Notes: a model not told the origin generated them from the letters alone. A DNA stretch of 64,000 nucleotides from Sinorhizobium sp. 6-70 (GCF_030124375.1 NZ_JASKLS010000005.1:310001-374000), one strand, 5' to 3'; counted from the first letter of the stretch, positions 1 through 12,017 are shown. A program made the numbers and translations.

Positions 1-316
1 GGCGGCGTTGGAAAAGCTCGGCATCTGGCCGGCCGTCGAACAGAAGGTGGCGGGCGCCGAGAGCGTACGCGCCGCACTTCTCCTGGTGTCGCGCGGCGAG
101 GCGCCCTATGGCATCGTCTACCAGACCGATGCGGTCGCCGATCCGGGCGTCACGGTGGTCGGCACGTTCCCGGAGGACAGTCATCCGCCGATCATCTATC
201 CAATCGCCATTACGGCCGACAGCAAGAGCCCCGACACGGCCGCCTATATCGAGTTCGTCAGGTCGGCCAAGGCCGCAGCGTTTTTCGAAGCGCAGGGCTT
301 CACGGTGCTCAAATAA
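1..316 (+). CDS. modA: ModA, molybdate ABC transporter substrate-binding protein (C-terminal part)
   Basis: This is the 3' end of a gene that begins before the window; the reading frame is open from base 2. The roughly 104 residues match the closing lobe of periplasmic molybdate-binding proteins: a stretch around ARGEAPYGIVYQTDA-type residues (here SRGEAPYGIVYQTDAVA), then a proline-rich hinge strand and a final helix that ends near a GF. The identification rests mainly on the neighbours, because modB and modC follow on the same strand. A stem-loop repeat separates it from modB, which is a common arrangement where binding protein is needed in excess over permease. Sure of the family, less of the exact ligand (tungstate is also possible). 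Confidence 0.88.
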   Translation, partial: AALEKLGIWPAVEQKVAGAESVRAALLLVSRGEAPYGIVYQTDAVADPGVTVVGTFPEDSHPPIIYPIAITADSKSPDTAAYIEFVRSAKAAAFFEAQGFTVLK

Positions 317-396
317 GCCGCCGCGACACGCGTTTTGCGGATGCACGAGCCTGCTGAAATCATTATCGATTTATGGATAAGATCAAGTGGGCGTTC

Positions 397-463
397 AGAG
401 CGGGATGAGGAAAAGTGTGTGCGGTTTTCCGCTGGCATCCCGCTCTAATTTATCAGAATCGAT
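397..463. repeat. Intergenic palindromic repeat, copy 1 (GAGCGGGATG type)
   Basis: AGAGCGGGATG (397-407) pairs with CATCCCGCTCT (436-446), with an inner GGAAAA/TTTTCC pairing, so the RNA would fold into a long hairpin. A near-identical copy lies at 3747-3813, and the similarity extends past the hairpin to the words AGAATCGAT. It lies between modA and modB. I cannot place it in a named repeat family with certainty. Confidence 0.85.
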
Positions 464-524
464 CTCCGCGCCGCGGGTCGGACCAACTTGCGGCGCAGGA
501 TTTAGGCGCGGAGGAATTTGGCGT

Positions 525-1226
525 TTGGACTGGATGGCATTGAGCGACGCCGAATGGACGGCGGTCCGGCTGAGCCTGCGCGTCGCGACCGTCGCGATGC
601 TGGGCAGTCTGCCGCTGGCACTGCTCGCCGCCATGGTGCTTGCGCGCGGACGCTTCTGGGGCAAGTCGATCCTGAACGGCCTCGTGCATATGCCGCTTGT
701 CCTGCCGCCGGTGGTCACTGGCTTCGTGCTGCTGCTTCTCTTCGGCCGCCGCGGACCGATCGGCGCCTTCCTTGCCGAGAATTTCGGCATCGTCTTCTCC
801 TTCCGCTGGACAGGTGCCGCGCTTGCCTGCGCAGTCATGGGTTTCCCCTTGATGGTGCGCAGCATCCGGCTGTCGATCGAGGCAGTCGACCGCAAGCTCG
901 AGGACGCTGCCGCCACGCTTGGCGCCGGGCCCGCATGGGTCTTCCTGACGGTCACATTGCCGCTGATCCTTCCCGGCATCATCGCGGGCATGATCCTCTC
1001 CTTCGCCAAGGCGATGGGCGAGTTCGGAGCGACGATCACCTTCGTCTCCAACATCCCGGGCGAGACGCAGACGCTCTCCTCGGCGATTTACACCTTTACG
1101 CAAGTTCCGGGCGGCGATGCCGGAGCGTTGCGCCTTGCCGTCATCTCGGTCTTCATTTCGATGGGGGCATTGATGCTGTCGGAGGTTTTCGCCGCATTCG
1201 CAGCGAAACGGTCGGTGGCGGCATGA
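525..1226 (+). CDS. modB: ModB, molybdate ABC transporter permease
   Basis: Inner-membrane permease of the molybdate importer, 233 residues. The sequence has five or six hydrophobic segments typical of ModB and the EAA loop that docks to the ATPase (near residues 150-170, with DAAATLGAG followed by a long hydrophobic run and the GEFGATITF segment characteristic of ModB). The TTG at 525 is preferred because GAGGA at 511-515 sits nine bases upstream; the frame is open farther upstream, but that part is the hairpin repeat. An ATG at 534 is the alternative. Its stop overlaps the modC start (ATGA), implying translational coupling. Confidence 0.93.
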   Translation: MDWMALSDAEWTAVRLSLRVATVAMLGSLPLALLAAMVLARGRFWGKSILNGLVHMPLVLPPVVTGFVLLLLFGRRGPIGAFLAENFGIVFSFRWTGAALACAVMGFPLMVRSIRLSIEAVDRKLEDAAATLGAGPAWVFLTVTLPLILPGIIAGMILSFAKAMGEFGATITFVSNIPGETQTLSSAIYTFTQVPGGDAGALRLAVISVFISMGALMLSEVFAAFAAKRSVAA

Positions 1227-2296
1227 GCCTGGAGGTCGAAGCCAGCCACCGGATCGGAGCCTTCACAATCGACGCCGCGTTCACGTCCGACGGCAGCGTG
1301 ACGGCGCTGTTCGGTCGTTCGGGATCGGGCAAGACGTCGCTGATCAACATCATCGCCGGACTTCTCCGTCCCGATGTCGGCCGGATCGTGCTCGACGGCG
1401 ACGTGATCGCAGACAGCAGGAAGCAGATATTCACGCCGATCCACCGCCGTCGCTTCGGCTATGTCTTCCAGGAAGCGCGGCTTTTTCCGCACCTGAGCGT
1501 TCGCAGGAACCTCGCCTATGGGCGCTGGTTCGCCGGTTCGCAAAAGTCCGCCTCGGAATTCGGGCGGATCGTTGAAATGCTTGGCATCGGCCACCTGCTC
1601 GACCGTCGCCCCTCGACTCTTTCCGGCGGCGAACGGCAGCGCGTCGCCGTCGGCCGCGCGCTGCTTGCCTCTCCCCGCCTCTTGTTGATGGACGAGCCGC
1701 TCGCCGCGCTCGACGAGGCGCGAAAAGCAGAGATTCTCCCCTATCTGGAGCGGCTTCGCGACGAAACCAGAATTCCGATCGTCTACGTCAGCCACTCGGT
1801 CGCGGAAGTCGCGCGTCTGGCTGAGCGCGTCATCGTGATCGAGAACGGCCGGGTCAAGGCATCGGGCGACGCGGCCGTTATCTTGAGCCAGCCGGCCGCG
1901 GTGCACGCGATGGATTGGCGCGAGGCCGGCGCGCTGCTCGAAGGCGTGGTCGAGAGCCACGACAGCGCCCACAATCTGACGGCCGTCCGGGCGGGACAAT
2001 GTCTCGTGCGGGTGCCGCAACTCTTCGTTCCGCCGGGCCACAGCGTTCGCCTGCACATCGCGGCGCGCGATGTGATGCTGGCCACCGTGCGCCCGGAAGG
2101 CATCAGCGCGCTCAACGTGTTCGAAGGAACGGTCATCGATCTGTCTCCCGACGAAAAAGGCAGCATCGACGTTCGCCTGCAGTGCGGCGGCAATGTCATT
2201 CTGGCCCGCATCACCGCCCTGTCGCGCGACGCGCTCCAGCTTGCACCCGGGAAATCCGTCCACGCGATCATCAAGACGGTGGCGCTCGACCACTGA
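1223..2296 (+). CDS. modC: ModC, molybdate ABC transporter ATP-binding protein
   Basis: Cytoplasmic ATPase of the molybdate importer, 357 residues. Walker [10 protein letters not shown] lies at about residues 31-39, the Q-loop [11 protein letters not shown] near 81, the LSGGERQ signature near 133 and Walker B LLLMDE near 153. The C-terminal third (about 290-355) fits the TOBE (mop) oxyanion-binding domain found in ModC and absent from most other importers. The ATG overlaps the modB stop by four bases. The length is normal for the family. Confidence 0.95.
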   Translation: MSLEVEASHRIGAFTIDAAFTSDGSVTALFGRSGSGKTSLINIIAGLLRPDVGRIVLDGDVIADSRKQIFTPIHRRRFGYVFQEARLFPHLSVRRNLAYGRWFAGSQKSASEFGRIVEMLGIGHLLDRRPSTLSGGERQRVAVGRALLASPRLLLMDEPLAALDEARKAEILPYLERLRDETRIPIVYVSHSVAEVARLAERVIVIENGRVKASGDAAVILSQPAAVHAMDWREAGALLEGVVESHDSAHNLTAVRAGQCLVRVPQLFVPPGHSVRLHIAARDVMLATVRPEGISALNVFEGTVIDLSPDEKGSIDVRLQCGGNVILARITALSRDALQLAPGKSVHAIIKTVALDH

Positions 2297-2308
2297 GCGT
2301 GGGCGTGG

Positions 2309-2701
2309 TCACTCGTGCCGAGTCGCCTTCTCCATGGAAACAGCCGTCCGATCACGAACGGCCTCGAGCCAGTCGAGATCGTCCTCGAGCGCGGTGCAAG
2401 CCTTGGCCTCCATCGCCCGGAAGCGTTGGATCAGCATCTCTCCGAAAGCGGTGACGGCGGCACCGCCGCCCTGCTTGCCGCCGCGCTGCGATTCTACCGA
2501 AGGCTCCTTGAACATCCGGTTCAAGGCATCGACGAGCAGCCAGGCGCGCCGGTAGGACATGTTCATCGCGCGCCCGGCGGCGGAAATCGAGCCGGTTTCG
2601 CGGATGAGTTCCAGGAGCATGATCTTGCCGCGCCCAAGGCGATCGCCGGGCGGAAAGTCGATTCGCAGGACCGGGCGTAGGTTGGTGTCTTCGTCACGCA
2701 T
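2309..2701 (-). CDS. ModE-like winged-helix regulator without molybdate-binding domain
   Basis: A 130-residue protein that matches only the N-terminal winged helix-turn-helix of ModE: LGRGKIMLLELI, then the helix SISAAGRAMNMSYRRAW and the wing GGKQGGGAAVTAFG. The two TOBE domains that bind molybdate in classical ModE (about 260 residues) are missing. It is convergent with modC, 12 bases from its stop, so it is likely a regulator of molybdenum genes, but it cannot sense molybdate in the E. coli way. The ATG at 2701 is chosen because similarity starts soon after; a TTG at 2752 would add 17 residues with no support and would nearly touch the next gene. Several free-standing ModE-N proteins are known in alphaproteobacteria. 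Confidence 0.85.
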   Translation of the reverse strand: MRDEDTNLRPVLRIDFPPGDRLGRGKIMLLELIRETGSISAAGRAMNMSYRRAWLLVDALNRMFKEPSVESQRGGKQGGGAAVTAFGEMLIQRFRAMEAKACTALEDDLDWLEAVRDRTAVSMEKATRHE

Positions 2702-2757
2702 GCGGCGAGCATAGAGTCTCGGCCGAACTTCTGGAAGTCGGCCTGCGCGCAACCTTG

Positions 2758-3834
<1,077 letters not shown>

Positions 3835-5166
3835 ATGCCCGGCCCCGTTCTCGACCCTGTCATCACCGACGATTCGCTGCCGCCGAAAGCCGAGGTCGTC
3901 ATTATCGGCGGTGGCATCATCGGTGTCAGCACGGCGCTCTTCCTCGCCGAACGTGGCGTTCAAGTCGTGCTCTGCGAAAAAGGCGCCCTCGGCGGCGAAC
4001 AATCGAGCCGCAACTGGGGTTGGGTGCGCGTCATGGGCCGCGACCGCCGGGAAATCCCGCTTGCCATGGCGGCACTGAAAATCTGGGACACGCTCGATGC
4101 GCGCGTCGGCGGCGAAACCGGATTTCGCCGCAGCGGCATTCTGTATGTTTCGGAGAGCGAACAGGATATCGCCAATCGTGAGGCCTGGCTGGCGCACGCC
4201 AGACAGCACGGCGTCGACAGCTGCCAGATCGGCCCGGAGGAAACGCAGTCCAGGATGTCGGGAGCGACCACCCGCTACAAAGGCGCGCTCTTTACGCCGA
4301 GCGACGGGCGGGCCGAGCCGCAGAAGGCGGTGCCGGCAATTGCCGCGGGCGCCAGGCGCGCCGGGGCGCATATCGTCACCGGCTGCGCCGTGCGCGGGAT
4401 CGAGAGAAGCGCTGGCCGGATCAGCGCTGTCATCACGGAAAAGGGCCGAATCGAAACCGCGGCGGTCGTCCTTGCCGGCGGTGCCTGGTCGCGGCTCTTC
4501 TGCAAGGGACTCGGAATCCGGCTACCGCAGCTGAAGGTGCGCAACACAGTGCTCAGAACCACGCCGGTTGACGGTGGCCCCGAGGGCGCCGGCGCGACGG
4601 CGACCTATGCCTATCGAAAGCGGCTCGACGGCGGCTATACCATCGCCGACGGCGGCGCCAACCTGCATCCCGTCGTCCCGGACAGTTTCACTTTCTTTCG
4701 TGATTTTCAGCCTGCGCGAAAGGCCGAGGGCGAGGCCGTGCAAGTCGGCTTGAGCGCACAGAGCTGGCGCGAACTCTTCGAGATCGCATCCGTGCCGCTC
4801 GACCGTCCGGGCGCCTTCGAACGCCACCGAATTCTAGATCCCCGACCCGATCCGCGCTCCGCGTTAAGGGCGTTCGAGGCGGCAAGACAGGTCCTCCCGG
4901 CGCTCCGACAGACCGCGCCGCTGCAGATCTGGGCCGGCCTCATCGACGTGACGCCCGATGCCGTGCCGATCATTTCCCATGCTGAAAACGTCCCCGGGCT
5001 GACGATCGCGACCGGATTTTCCGGCCATGGCTTCGGTATCGGTCCCGGCGCTGGTCACCTGGTCGCCGATCTGGTCGCGGGAGATCAGCCGATCGTCGAC
5101 CCTGCGAATTTCCGGCTCTCGCGTTTTTCCGACGGCACGCCGCTCGAAATCGCGCCGCCGGTCTGA
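3835..5166 (+). CDS. FAD-dependent oxidoreductase, DAO family
   Basis: A 443-residue flavoprotein of the D-amino acid oxidase/glycine oxidase superfamily. The FAD-binding Rossmann motif IIGGGIIG lies at about 23-30, followed by the acidic residue in VVLCEKG at the end of the second strand. The segment GGEQSSRNWGWVR near 53-65 is typical of the rhizobial branch of this family, and the C-terminal ATGFSGHGFGIGPGAG block closes the FAD site. Such enzymes oxidise amines or D-amino acids to imines; nothing here fixes the substrate. The ATG at 3835 has AAGAGG a few bases upstream. The gene stands alone, so its link to the bkd operon downstream is uncertain. Confidence 0.88.
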   Translation: MPGPVLDPVITDDSLPPKAEVVIIGGGIIGVSTALFLAERGVQVVLCEKGALGGEQSSRNWGWVRVMGRDRREIPLAMAALKIWDTLDARVGGETGFRRSGILYVSESEQDIANREAWLAHARQHGVDSCQIGPEETQSRMSGATTRYKGALFTPSDGRAEPQKAVPAIAAGARRAGAHIVTGCAVRGIERSAGRISAVITEKGRIETAAVVLAGGAWSRLFCKGLGIRLPQLKVRNTVLRTTPVDGGPEGAGATATYAYRKRLDGGYTIADGGANLHPVVPDSFTFFRDFQPARKAEGEAVQVGLSAQSWRELFEIASVPLDRPGAFERHRILDPRPDPRSALRAFEAARQVLPALRQTAPLQIWAGLIDVTPDAVPIISHAENVPGLTIATGFSGHGFGIGPGAGHLVADLVAGDQPIVDPANFRLSRFSDGTPLEIAPPV

Positions 5167-6755
<1,589 letters not shown>

Positions 6756-6756
6756 C

Positions 6757-7770
6757 ATGGCCAGAATGACAATGATCGAGGCGGTGCGCAGCGCCATGGA
6801 CGTCTCTATGGCGCGCGACGAGAACGTCGTCGTGTTCGGCGAGGACGTCGGCTATTTCGGCGGCGTTTTCCGCTGCACGCAAGGGCTTCAGGCAAAGTAC
6901 GGCACGACCCGCTGCTTCGACGCGCCGATCAGCGAATCCGGCATCGTCGGCACTGCCATCGGCATGGCCGCCTACGGGCTGAAGCCCTGCGTCGAAATCC
7001 AGTTTGCCGACTACATGTATCCGGCCTACGACCAGATTACCCAGGAGGCGGCGCGCATTCGCTACCGCTCCAACGGCGACTTTACCTGCCCGATCGTCCT
7101 GCGCATGCCGACAGGCGGCGGCATCTTCGGCGGCCAGACCCACAGCCAGAGCCCGGAAGCGCTTTTCACCCATGTCTGCGGGCTGAAGGTCATCGTTCCG
7201 TCAAACCCCTACGACGCCAAGGGACTCCTGATTTCGGCGATCGAGGATCCCGATCCGGTGATGTTCCTGGAGCCGAAGCGGCTCTACAACGGGCCGTTCG
7301 ACGGCCACCACGAACGTCCGGTGACGCCCTGGTCGAAGCATGAGCTCGGCGACGTCCCGGAGGGCCACTACACGATCCCGATCGGCAAGGCCGAAATCCG
7401 CCGCAAGGGCTCGGCCGTGACGGTGGTCGCCTATGGGACCATGGTGCATGTCGCGCTCGCTGCCGCCGAAGAAACCAGGATCGATGCGGAAGTGATCGAC
7501 CTGCGCAGCCTGCTGCCGCTCGATCTAGATACGATCGTGCAGTCGGTGACGAAGACGGGACGCTGCGTCGTCGTGCACGAGGCGACGCTGACCTCCGGCT
7601 TTGGCGCTGAGCTCGTGTCTCTCGTCCAGGAGCATTGCTTCTATCATCTGGAGGCCCCCGTGGTCCGGGTGACCGGCTGGGATACACCCTACCCGCATGC
7701 GCAGGAATGGGACTATTTCCCCGGCCCCGCGCGCGTCGGCCGCGCGCTCACCGAAGTGATGGAGGCCTGA
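6757..7770 (+). CDS. bkdAb: Branched-chain 2-oxoacid dehydrogenase E1 beta
   Basis: Beta subunit of E1, 337 residues. It opens with the family's MTMIEAVRSAMD and VVFGEDVGYFGGVFRCTQGL, has the PISESGIVGTAIGMA block near 62-76 and the IQFADYMYPAYDQI segment, and ends with the GWDTPYPHAQEWDYFP motif of branched-chain E1 beta. Together with BkdAa it forms the alpha2beta2 E1 that transfers the acyl group to the lipoyl arm of BkdB. It sits two bases downstream of bkdAa and three bases upstream of bkdB. Confidence 0.96.
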   Translation: MARMTMIEAVRSAMDVSMARDENVVVFGEDVGYFGGVFRCTQGLQAKYGTTRCFDAPISESGIVGTAIGMAAYGLKPCVEIQFADYMYPAYDQITQEAARIRYRSNGDFTCPIVLRMPTGGGIFGGQTHSQSPEALFTHVCGLKVIVPSNPYDAKGLLISAIEDPDPVMFLEPKRLYNGPFDGHHERPVTPWSKHELGDVPEGHYTIPIGKAEIRRKGSAVTVVAYGTMVHVALAAAEETRIDAEVIDLRSLLPLDLDTIVQSVTKTGRCVVVHEATLTSGFGAELVSLVQEHCFYHLEAPVVRVTGWDTPYPHAQEWDYFPGPARVGRALTEVMEA

Positions 7771-7772
7771 CG

Positions 7773-9053
7773 ATGGGCGAATTTATCCTGAAGATGCCCG
7801 ATGTCGGCGAAGGCGTCGCCGAGGCCGAGCTGGTCGAGTGGCACGTGAAGCCCGGCGACCCTGTGCGCGAGGACATGGTGCTCGCCGCGGTCATGACCGA
7901 CAAGGCGACCGTCGAGATCCCCTCGCCCGTCACCGGCACGGTGCTATGGCTTGGCGCTGAAATCGGTGACACGGTCGCCGTCAAGGCACCGCTTGTGCGC
8001 ATCGAGGTCTCGGGCGACGGTGCCGCTGCCACCGAAATCGCCACAACCGCCGTCCCGGCCGAGCCGGTGGTGAAGGAGCAGGCGCCTGCGCCGGAGGTAA
8101 AGAAGGCGTCGCCTCTAAAACCTGAACCGAAAGCCGTTGCGGAGGCGCCCACAGTCCCGCCTCCGACACGCGACATGGCGAAGAAACCGCTCGCCTCGCC
8201 GGCCGTCCGGCTACGCGCGAAGGACAGCGGTGTCGACCTCAGGCAGGTAACCGGCACCGGCCCCGCTGGCCGGATCACCCATGACGATCTCGACCTTTTC
8301 CTGAGCCGCGGCGCCCAGCCGGCGCCGGCGATCACCGGTCTCGTCCGCAAGACGGCGGTGGAGGAAATCAAGGTCACCGGCCTCAGGCGCCGCATCGCCG
8401 AAAAGATGACGCTGTCCACCTCGCGCATTCCCCACATCACCTATGTGGAGGAAATGGACATGACGGCGCTTGAAGACCTGCGCGCGATGATGAACCGCGA
8501 CCGCAAGCCCGACCAGCCGAAGCTGACGGTCCTGCCCTTCCTGATGCGGGCGCTGGTCAAGACCATCGCCGAGCAGCCGGGCGTCAACGCAACCTTCGAC
8601 GATGGCGCCGGCGTCATTCATCGGCATGCCGCCGTTAATATCGGCATCGCCACCCAGACCCACGCCGGCCTGACCGTTCCCGTCGTGCGCCACGCCGAAG
8701 CGCGCGGAATCTGGGATTGCGCCGCAGAGCTGAACAGGCTGGCGGACGCCGCCCGCACCGGGACCGCGACCCGCGACGAGCTGACCGGTTCGACCATTAC
8801 CATCAGTTCGCTCGGCGCACTTGGCGGCATCGCCTCGACGCCGGTCATCAACCACCCGGAGGTGGCGATCGTCGGGGTCAACAAGATCGCCATCCGTCCG
8901 GTCTGGGACGGGACGCAATTCGTACCGCGCAAGATCATGAACCTCTCATCGAGCTTCGATCATCGCGTCATAGACGGCTGGGACGCCGCGACCTTCGTCC
9001 AGCGGCTGAAGACGCTGCTCGAAACGCCCGCGCTGATTTTCGTTGAAGGATGA
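7773..9053 (+). CDS. bkdB: Branched-chain 2-oxoacid dehydrogenase E2 (lipoamide acyltransferase)
   Basis: Core acyltransferase of the complex, 426 residues. There is one N-terminal lipoyl domain (about 1-78) with the lipoylated lysine K44 in the motif TDKATVEI, a proline/alanine-rich linker (about 90-135), the peripheral subunit-binding domain (about 140-175: LASPAVRLRAKDSGVDL, then TGPAGRITHDDL), and the catalytic domain from about 190 with the active-site motif SSFDHRVIDGWDA near the C terminus. The ATG at 7773 follows the bkdAb stop by two bases and matches the usual MGEFILKMPDVGEG start; the in-frame codons upstream lie within bkdAb. Confidence 0.96.
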   Translation: MGEFILKMPDVGEGVAEAELVEWHVKPGDPVREDMVLAAVMTDKATVEIPSPVTGTVLWLGAEIGDTVAVKAPLVRIEVSGDGAAATEIATTAVPAEPVVKEQAPAPEVKKASPLKPEPKAVAEAPTVPPPTRDMAKKPLASPAVRLRAKDSGVDLRQVTGTGPAGRITHDDLDLFLSRGAQPAPAITGLVRKTAVEEIKVTGLRRRIAEKMTLSTSRIPHITYVEEMDMTALEDLRAMMNRDRKPDQPKLTVLPFLMRALVKTIAEQPGVNATFDDGAGVIHRHAAVNIGIATQTHAGLTVPVVRHAEARGIWDCAAELNRLADAARTGTATRDELTGSTITISSLGALGGIASTPVINHPEVAIVGVNKIAIRPVWDGTQFVPRKIMNLSSSFDHRVIDGWDAATFVQRLKTLLETPALIFVEG

Positions 9054-9060
9054 TGCGATC

Positions 9061-10455
9061 ATGAAGGAAATCTCCTGCAAGCTGCTGGTGCTTGGCGCCG
9101 GTCCCGGCGGCTATGTCTGCGCCATCCGCGCGGGCCAGCTCGGTGTCGACACCGTGATCGTCGAAAAGGCGAAGGCCGGCGGCACCTGCCTCAATGTCGG
9201 CTGCATCCCCTCGAAGGCACTGATCCACGCGGCGGAAGAATTTCACAAGCTCCGTGCCGCGGCATCCGGCAAGAGCCCGCTTGGACTTTCGCTGAGTGCG
9301 CCGGCGATCGACCTCGCGCGCACCGTCGCCTGGAAGGACGGCATCGTCGGGCGGCTGAACGGCGGCGTAACGGGCCTCTTGAAAAAGGCGGGCGTCAAGG
9401 CGGTTGTCGGTGAAGCGCGCTTCGTCGACGGCAAGACCGTGGACGTCGAGACCGAGACCGGTCTGCAGCGCATTCGTGCCGAGGCGATCGTCGTCGCCAC
9501 GGGCTCGGCACCGGTCGAACTTCCAGATCTGCCCTTCGGCGACAACGTTATCTCCTCGACCGGCGCGCTGGCGCTCAAAACGGTGCCCGAGACGTTGGCC
9601 GTCATCGGCGGCGGCTATATCGGCCTCGAGCTCGGCACCGCCTTCGCCAAACTCGGCTCGAAGGTCACCGTGCTCGAAGCGATGGACCGTATCCTGCCGC
9701 AATATGACGCCGATCTTTCGAAGCCGGTGATGAAGCGCCTCGGCGAACTCGGCATCGATGTTTTCACGCGTACCGCCGCCAAACGCCTCTCGGCCGATGG
9801 CCGCGGTCTGCTTGCGGAAGAAAGCGGCCGCCCCTTCGAGGTGCCCGCCGAAAAGGTCCTCGTGACCGTCGGCCGCAGACCCGTCACGGACGGGTGGGGC
9901 ATCGAGGAGATCGACCTCGATCGCGCCGGGAAATTCATCCGCATCGACGACCAGTGCCGCACCTCCATGCGCGGCATCTATGCGATCGGCGACGTCACCG
10001 GCGAACCGATGCTCGCACATCGCGCCATGGCGCAGGGCGAGATGGTTGCCGAGATCGTTGCCGGGCGGAAGCGGAGCTGGGACAAGCATTGCATCCCGGC
10101 CGTCTGCTTCACCGACCCGGAGATCGTCAGCGCCGGCCTTGCACCGGACGAGGCGCGCGCAACCGGCGTCGAAATCAAGATCGGCCAGTTTCCGTTCCAG
10201 GCGAACGGGCGCGCCATGACAACGCTTTCCGAAGACGGTTTCGTCCGCGTCGTCGCACGTGCCGACAATCATATCGTGCTCGGCATCCACGCGGTCGGCC
10301 ATGGCGTCTCGGAGCTCTCGGCGACCTTCGCGCTGGCGATCGAGATGGGCGCGCGGCTTGAGGATATTGCCGGGACGATCCATGCGCATCCGACCCAGTC
10401 GGAAGCGTTCCAGGAGGCAGCCTTCAAGGCGCTGGGGCACGCGTTGCATATCTGA
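9061..10455 (+). CDS. lpdA: Dihydrolipoamide dehydrogenase (E3) of the bkd complex
   Basis: FAD- and NAD-dependent enzyme that reoxidises the dihydrolipoyl group of BkdB, 464 residues. It has the FAD motif LGAGPGGYVCAIRA (11-24), the redox disulfide C43/C48 in GGTCLNVGCIPSKAL, the NAD-binding VIGGGYIGLELG near residue 181, and the C-terminal HAHPTQSE with the catalytic histidine and glutamate. It is the last gene of the bkd operon, seven bases after bkdB. Sinorhizobium carries several lpd copies, and position assigns this one to the branched-chain complex. Confidence 0.95.
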   Translation: MKEISCKLLVLGAGPGGYVCAIRAGQLGVDTVIVEKAKAGGTCLNVGCIPSKALIHAAEEFHKLRAAASGKSPLGLSLSAPAIDLARTVAWKDGIVGRLNGGVTGLLKKAGVKAVVGEARFVDGKTVDVETETGLQRIRAEAIVVATGSAPVELPDLPFGDNVISSTGALALKTVPETLAVIGGGYIGLELGTAFAKLGSKVTVLEAMDRILPQYDADLSKPVMKRLGELGIDVFTRTAAKRLSADGRGLLAEESGRPFEVPAEKVLVTVGRRPVTDGWGIEEIDLDRAGKFIRIDDQCRTSMRGIYAIGDVTGEPMLAHRAMAQGEMVAEIVAGRKRSWDKHCIPAVCFTDPEIVSAGLAPDEARATGVEIKIGQFPFQANGRAMTTLSEDGFVRVVARADNHIVLGIHAVGHGVSELSATFALAIEMGARLEDIAGTIHAHPTQSEAFQEAAFKALGHALHI

Positions 10456-10489
10456 GGCGGTGAGCGCCCTCATCGGGGCGAGGCGGTCC

Positions 10490-10665
10490 GCCCCTCATCC
10501 CGCTGCCGCGAAGGGGCAAGCCGCGTCCACTCATTTCCCATCACCGCCTACTTTTGAAGCTCGGCCGGGGACCGGAATGGTCAATTGGAGCATGGTAGGG
10601 CAAAAGATCGAGTCGCGACCTTGTCCCCTCTCCCCGCCTGCAGGGAGAGGGCTAGGGTGAGGGGC
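10490..10665. repeat. GC-rich intergenic repeat, copy left of the thiolase gene
   Basis: Two words are shared with the region at 11914-12017: CCCCTCATCCCGCTGCCGCG (10491-10510) and GAGAGGGCTAGGGTGAGGGG (about 10643-10662), the latter next to CCCCTCTCCCCGC, which can pair with it. Such CTCACCCTAGCCCTCTCCCC palindromes are widespread between genes in rhizobia. The gap between lpdA and the thiolase gene holds nothing else I recognise. The hairpins could end transcription of the two converging genes. Confidence 0.75.
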
Positions 10666-10697
10666 CATCCACCCGGTCGCTCAAATGCCAAATCTTG

Positions 10698-11879
10698 CTA
10701 CTGCAGCAGTTCCAACCCGACTGCCGTCGCCTCGCCGCCGCCGATGCAGAGTGAGGCGATGCCGCGTTTGACGCCGTTCGCCCGCATTGCATTCAGCAGC
10801 GTCACGACGATACGGGCGCCCGAGGCGCCGATCGGGTGGCCGAGCGCGCAAGCGCCGCCATGGATGTTGACGATCTCGTCGGAGAGGCCGAGATCGCGGA
10901 TCGCCGCCATGGCGACGACGGCAAAGGCCTCGTTGATCTCATAGAGCCCGACGCTGCCCTTCTCCCAGTTGAGCTTGTCCATGAGCTTCTCGATCGCGCT
11001 GATCGGTGCTGTGGTAAACCAGGCAGGCTCCTGGGCGTGGCCCGCATGGCCGGCAACGATCGCAAGCGGTGTCAGCCCACGCTTCTCCGCTTCGCTCGCG
11101 CGCATCAGTATCAGGGCGGCGGCGCCGTCGGAGATCGAGGAGGAATTGGCGGCCGTGACGCTGCCGCCGTCGCGGAAGGCGGGCTTCAGCTTCGGTATCT
11201 TCGCCGGATCGGCCTTCGTCGGCCCCTCATCCCGGTCGAGATTGGCGCTCCCGCGTTTGCCGCCATCCACGACCGCCACAAGTTCGCTGGCAAAGGACTT
11301 CTCCTCTGCCGCCTTCAGCGCCCTTTCGAGAGAACGCAGCGCGAAGGCGTCCTGATCGGCCCGCGAGAACTGGTAATGCTGCGCCGTATCCTCGGCATAG
11401 GTGCCCATCAATCGACCGGAATAGGCGTCCTCCAGCCCGTCAAGGAACATGTGATCCTTGACTTCGCCGTGGCCGAGCCGGAAACCGCCACGGGCCTTGG
11501 GCAGCAGATAGGGGGCGTTGGTCATCGACTCCATGCCGCCGGCGGCAATCACCGACGCACTGCCGGAAAGAAGCGCGTCATGACCGAGCATAAGCGCCTT
11601 CATGCCGGAGCCGCAGACCTTCGAGACCGTGGTCGAGGGCGTTTCCTTTCCGAGGCCGGCGCCAAGCGCGGCCTGCCGAGCGGGGTTCTGGCCGATGCCG
11701 GCCGGCAAGACATTGCCCATCAGGACTTCGTCGACCGCATCGAGAGCGGCGCGCTCAAGCGCCGCCTTCAGCGCGACGGCGCCGAGCTCCGGTGCTGTAA
11801 GGTCCTTCAGTCCTCCCTGAAAGGCACCCATCGGCGTGCGCGCCGCTGAAACGATAACCACCGGATCGCGATTGCTCAT
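10698..11879 (-). CDS. Acetyl-CoA acetyltransferase (thiolase)
   Basis: A 393-residue thiolase that makes or cleaves acetoacetyl-CoA. It shows the acyl-accepting cysteine in TVSKVCGSGMKA (near residue 88), the HGGACALGHPIGASG motif with the catalytic histidine (near 346), and the second cysteine in SLCIGGGEA (near 376). GAGGAGGAC upstream of the ATG at 11879 fixes the start; an extra in-frame ATG 15 bases upstream overlaps that ribosome site. The neighbouring leucine (bkd) and tyrosine (hmgA-fahA) routes both end in acetoacetyl units, so a catabolic role is likely. It could also be a beta-ketothiolase for polyhydroxybutyrate; no phb genes are nearby. Confidence 0.92.
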   Translation of the reverse strand: MSNRDPVVIVSAARTPMGAFQGGLKDLTAPELGAVALKAALERAALDAVDEVLMGNVLPAGIGQNPARQAALGAGLGKETPSTTVSKVCGSGMKALMLGHDALLSGSASVIAAGGMESMTNAPYLLPKARGGFRLGHGEVKDHMFLDGLEDAYSGRLMGTYAEDTAQHYQFSRADQDAFALRSLERALKAAEEKSFASELVAVVDGGKRGSANLDRDEGPTKADPAKIPKLKPAFRDGGSVTAANSSSISDGAAALILMRASEAEKRGLTPLAIVAGHAGHAQEPAWFTTAPISAIEKLMDKLNWEKGSVGLYEINEAFAVVAMAAIRDLGLSDEIVNIHGGACALGHPIGASGARIVVTLLNAMRANGVKRGIASLCIGGGEATAVGLELLQ

Positions 11880-11913
11880 TGTAGTCCTCCTCATAGGAAC
11901 CGTGCGGTCCTCA

Positions 11914-12017
11914 GCCCCTCATCCCGCTGCCGCGACCTTCTCGCCGCTCGCGGGGAGAAGGGGCATGCCGTACCGTCCCCTCGCCCCGCATGCGGGGAGA
12001 GGGCTAGGGTGAGGGGC
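11914..12017. repeat. GC-rich intergenic repeat, copy right of the thiolase gene
   Basis: Contains CCCCTCATCCCGCTGCCGCG, then TTCTCGCCGC/GCGGGGAGAAG arms, then CCCCTCGCCCCGCATGCGGGGAGAGGGCTAGGGTGAGGGG in pieces that pair with one another. It is a fuller version of the copy at 10490-10665. It lies between purU and the thiolase gene, which point the same way. Confidence 0.75.

Noticed and set aside
395..1103. Long open frames antisense to modB (395-1054, 453-1103)
   Set aside because: Shadow frames caused by high third-position G/C of modB; Arg/Ser-rich, no motif, no ribosome site.
518..1222. Possible fusion of modC to an upstream 235-codon extension
   Set aside because: The upstream part overlaps modB in another frame and has no protein-like character; modC has its own ATG at 1223.
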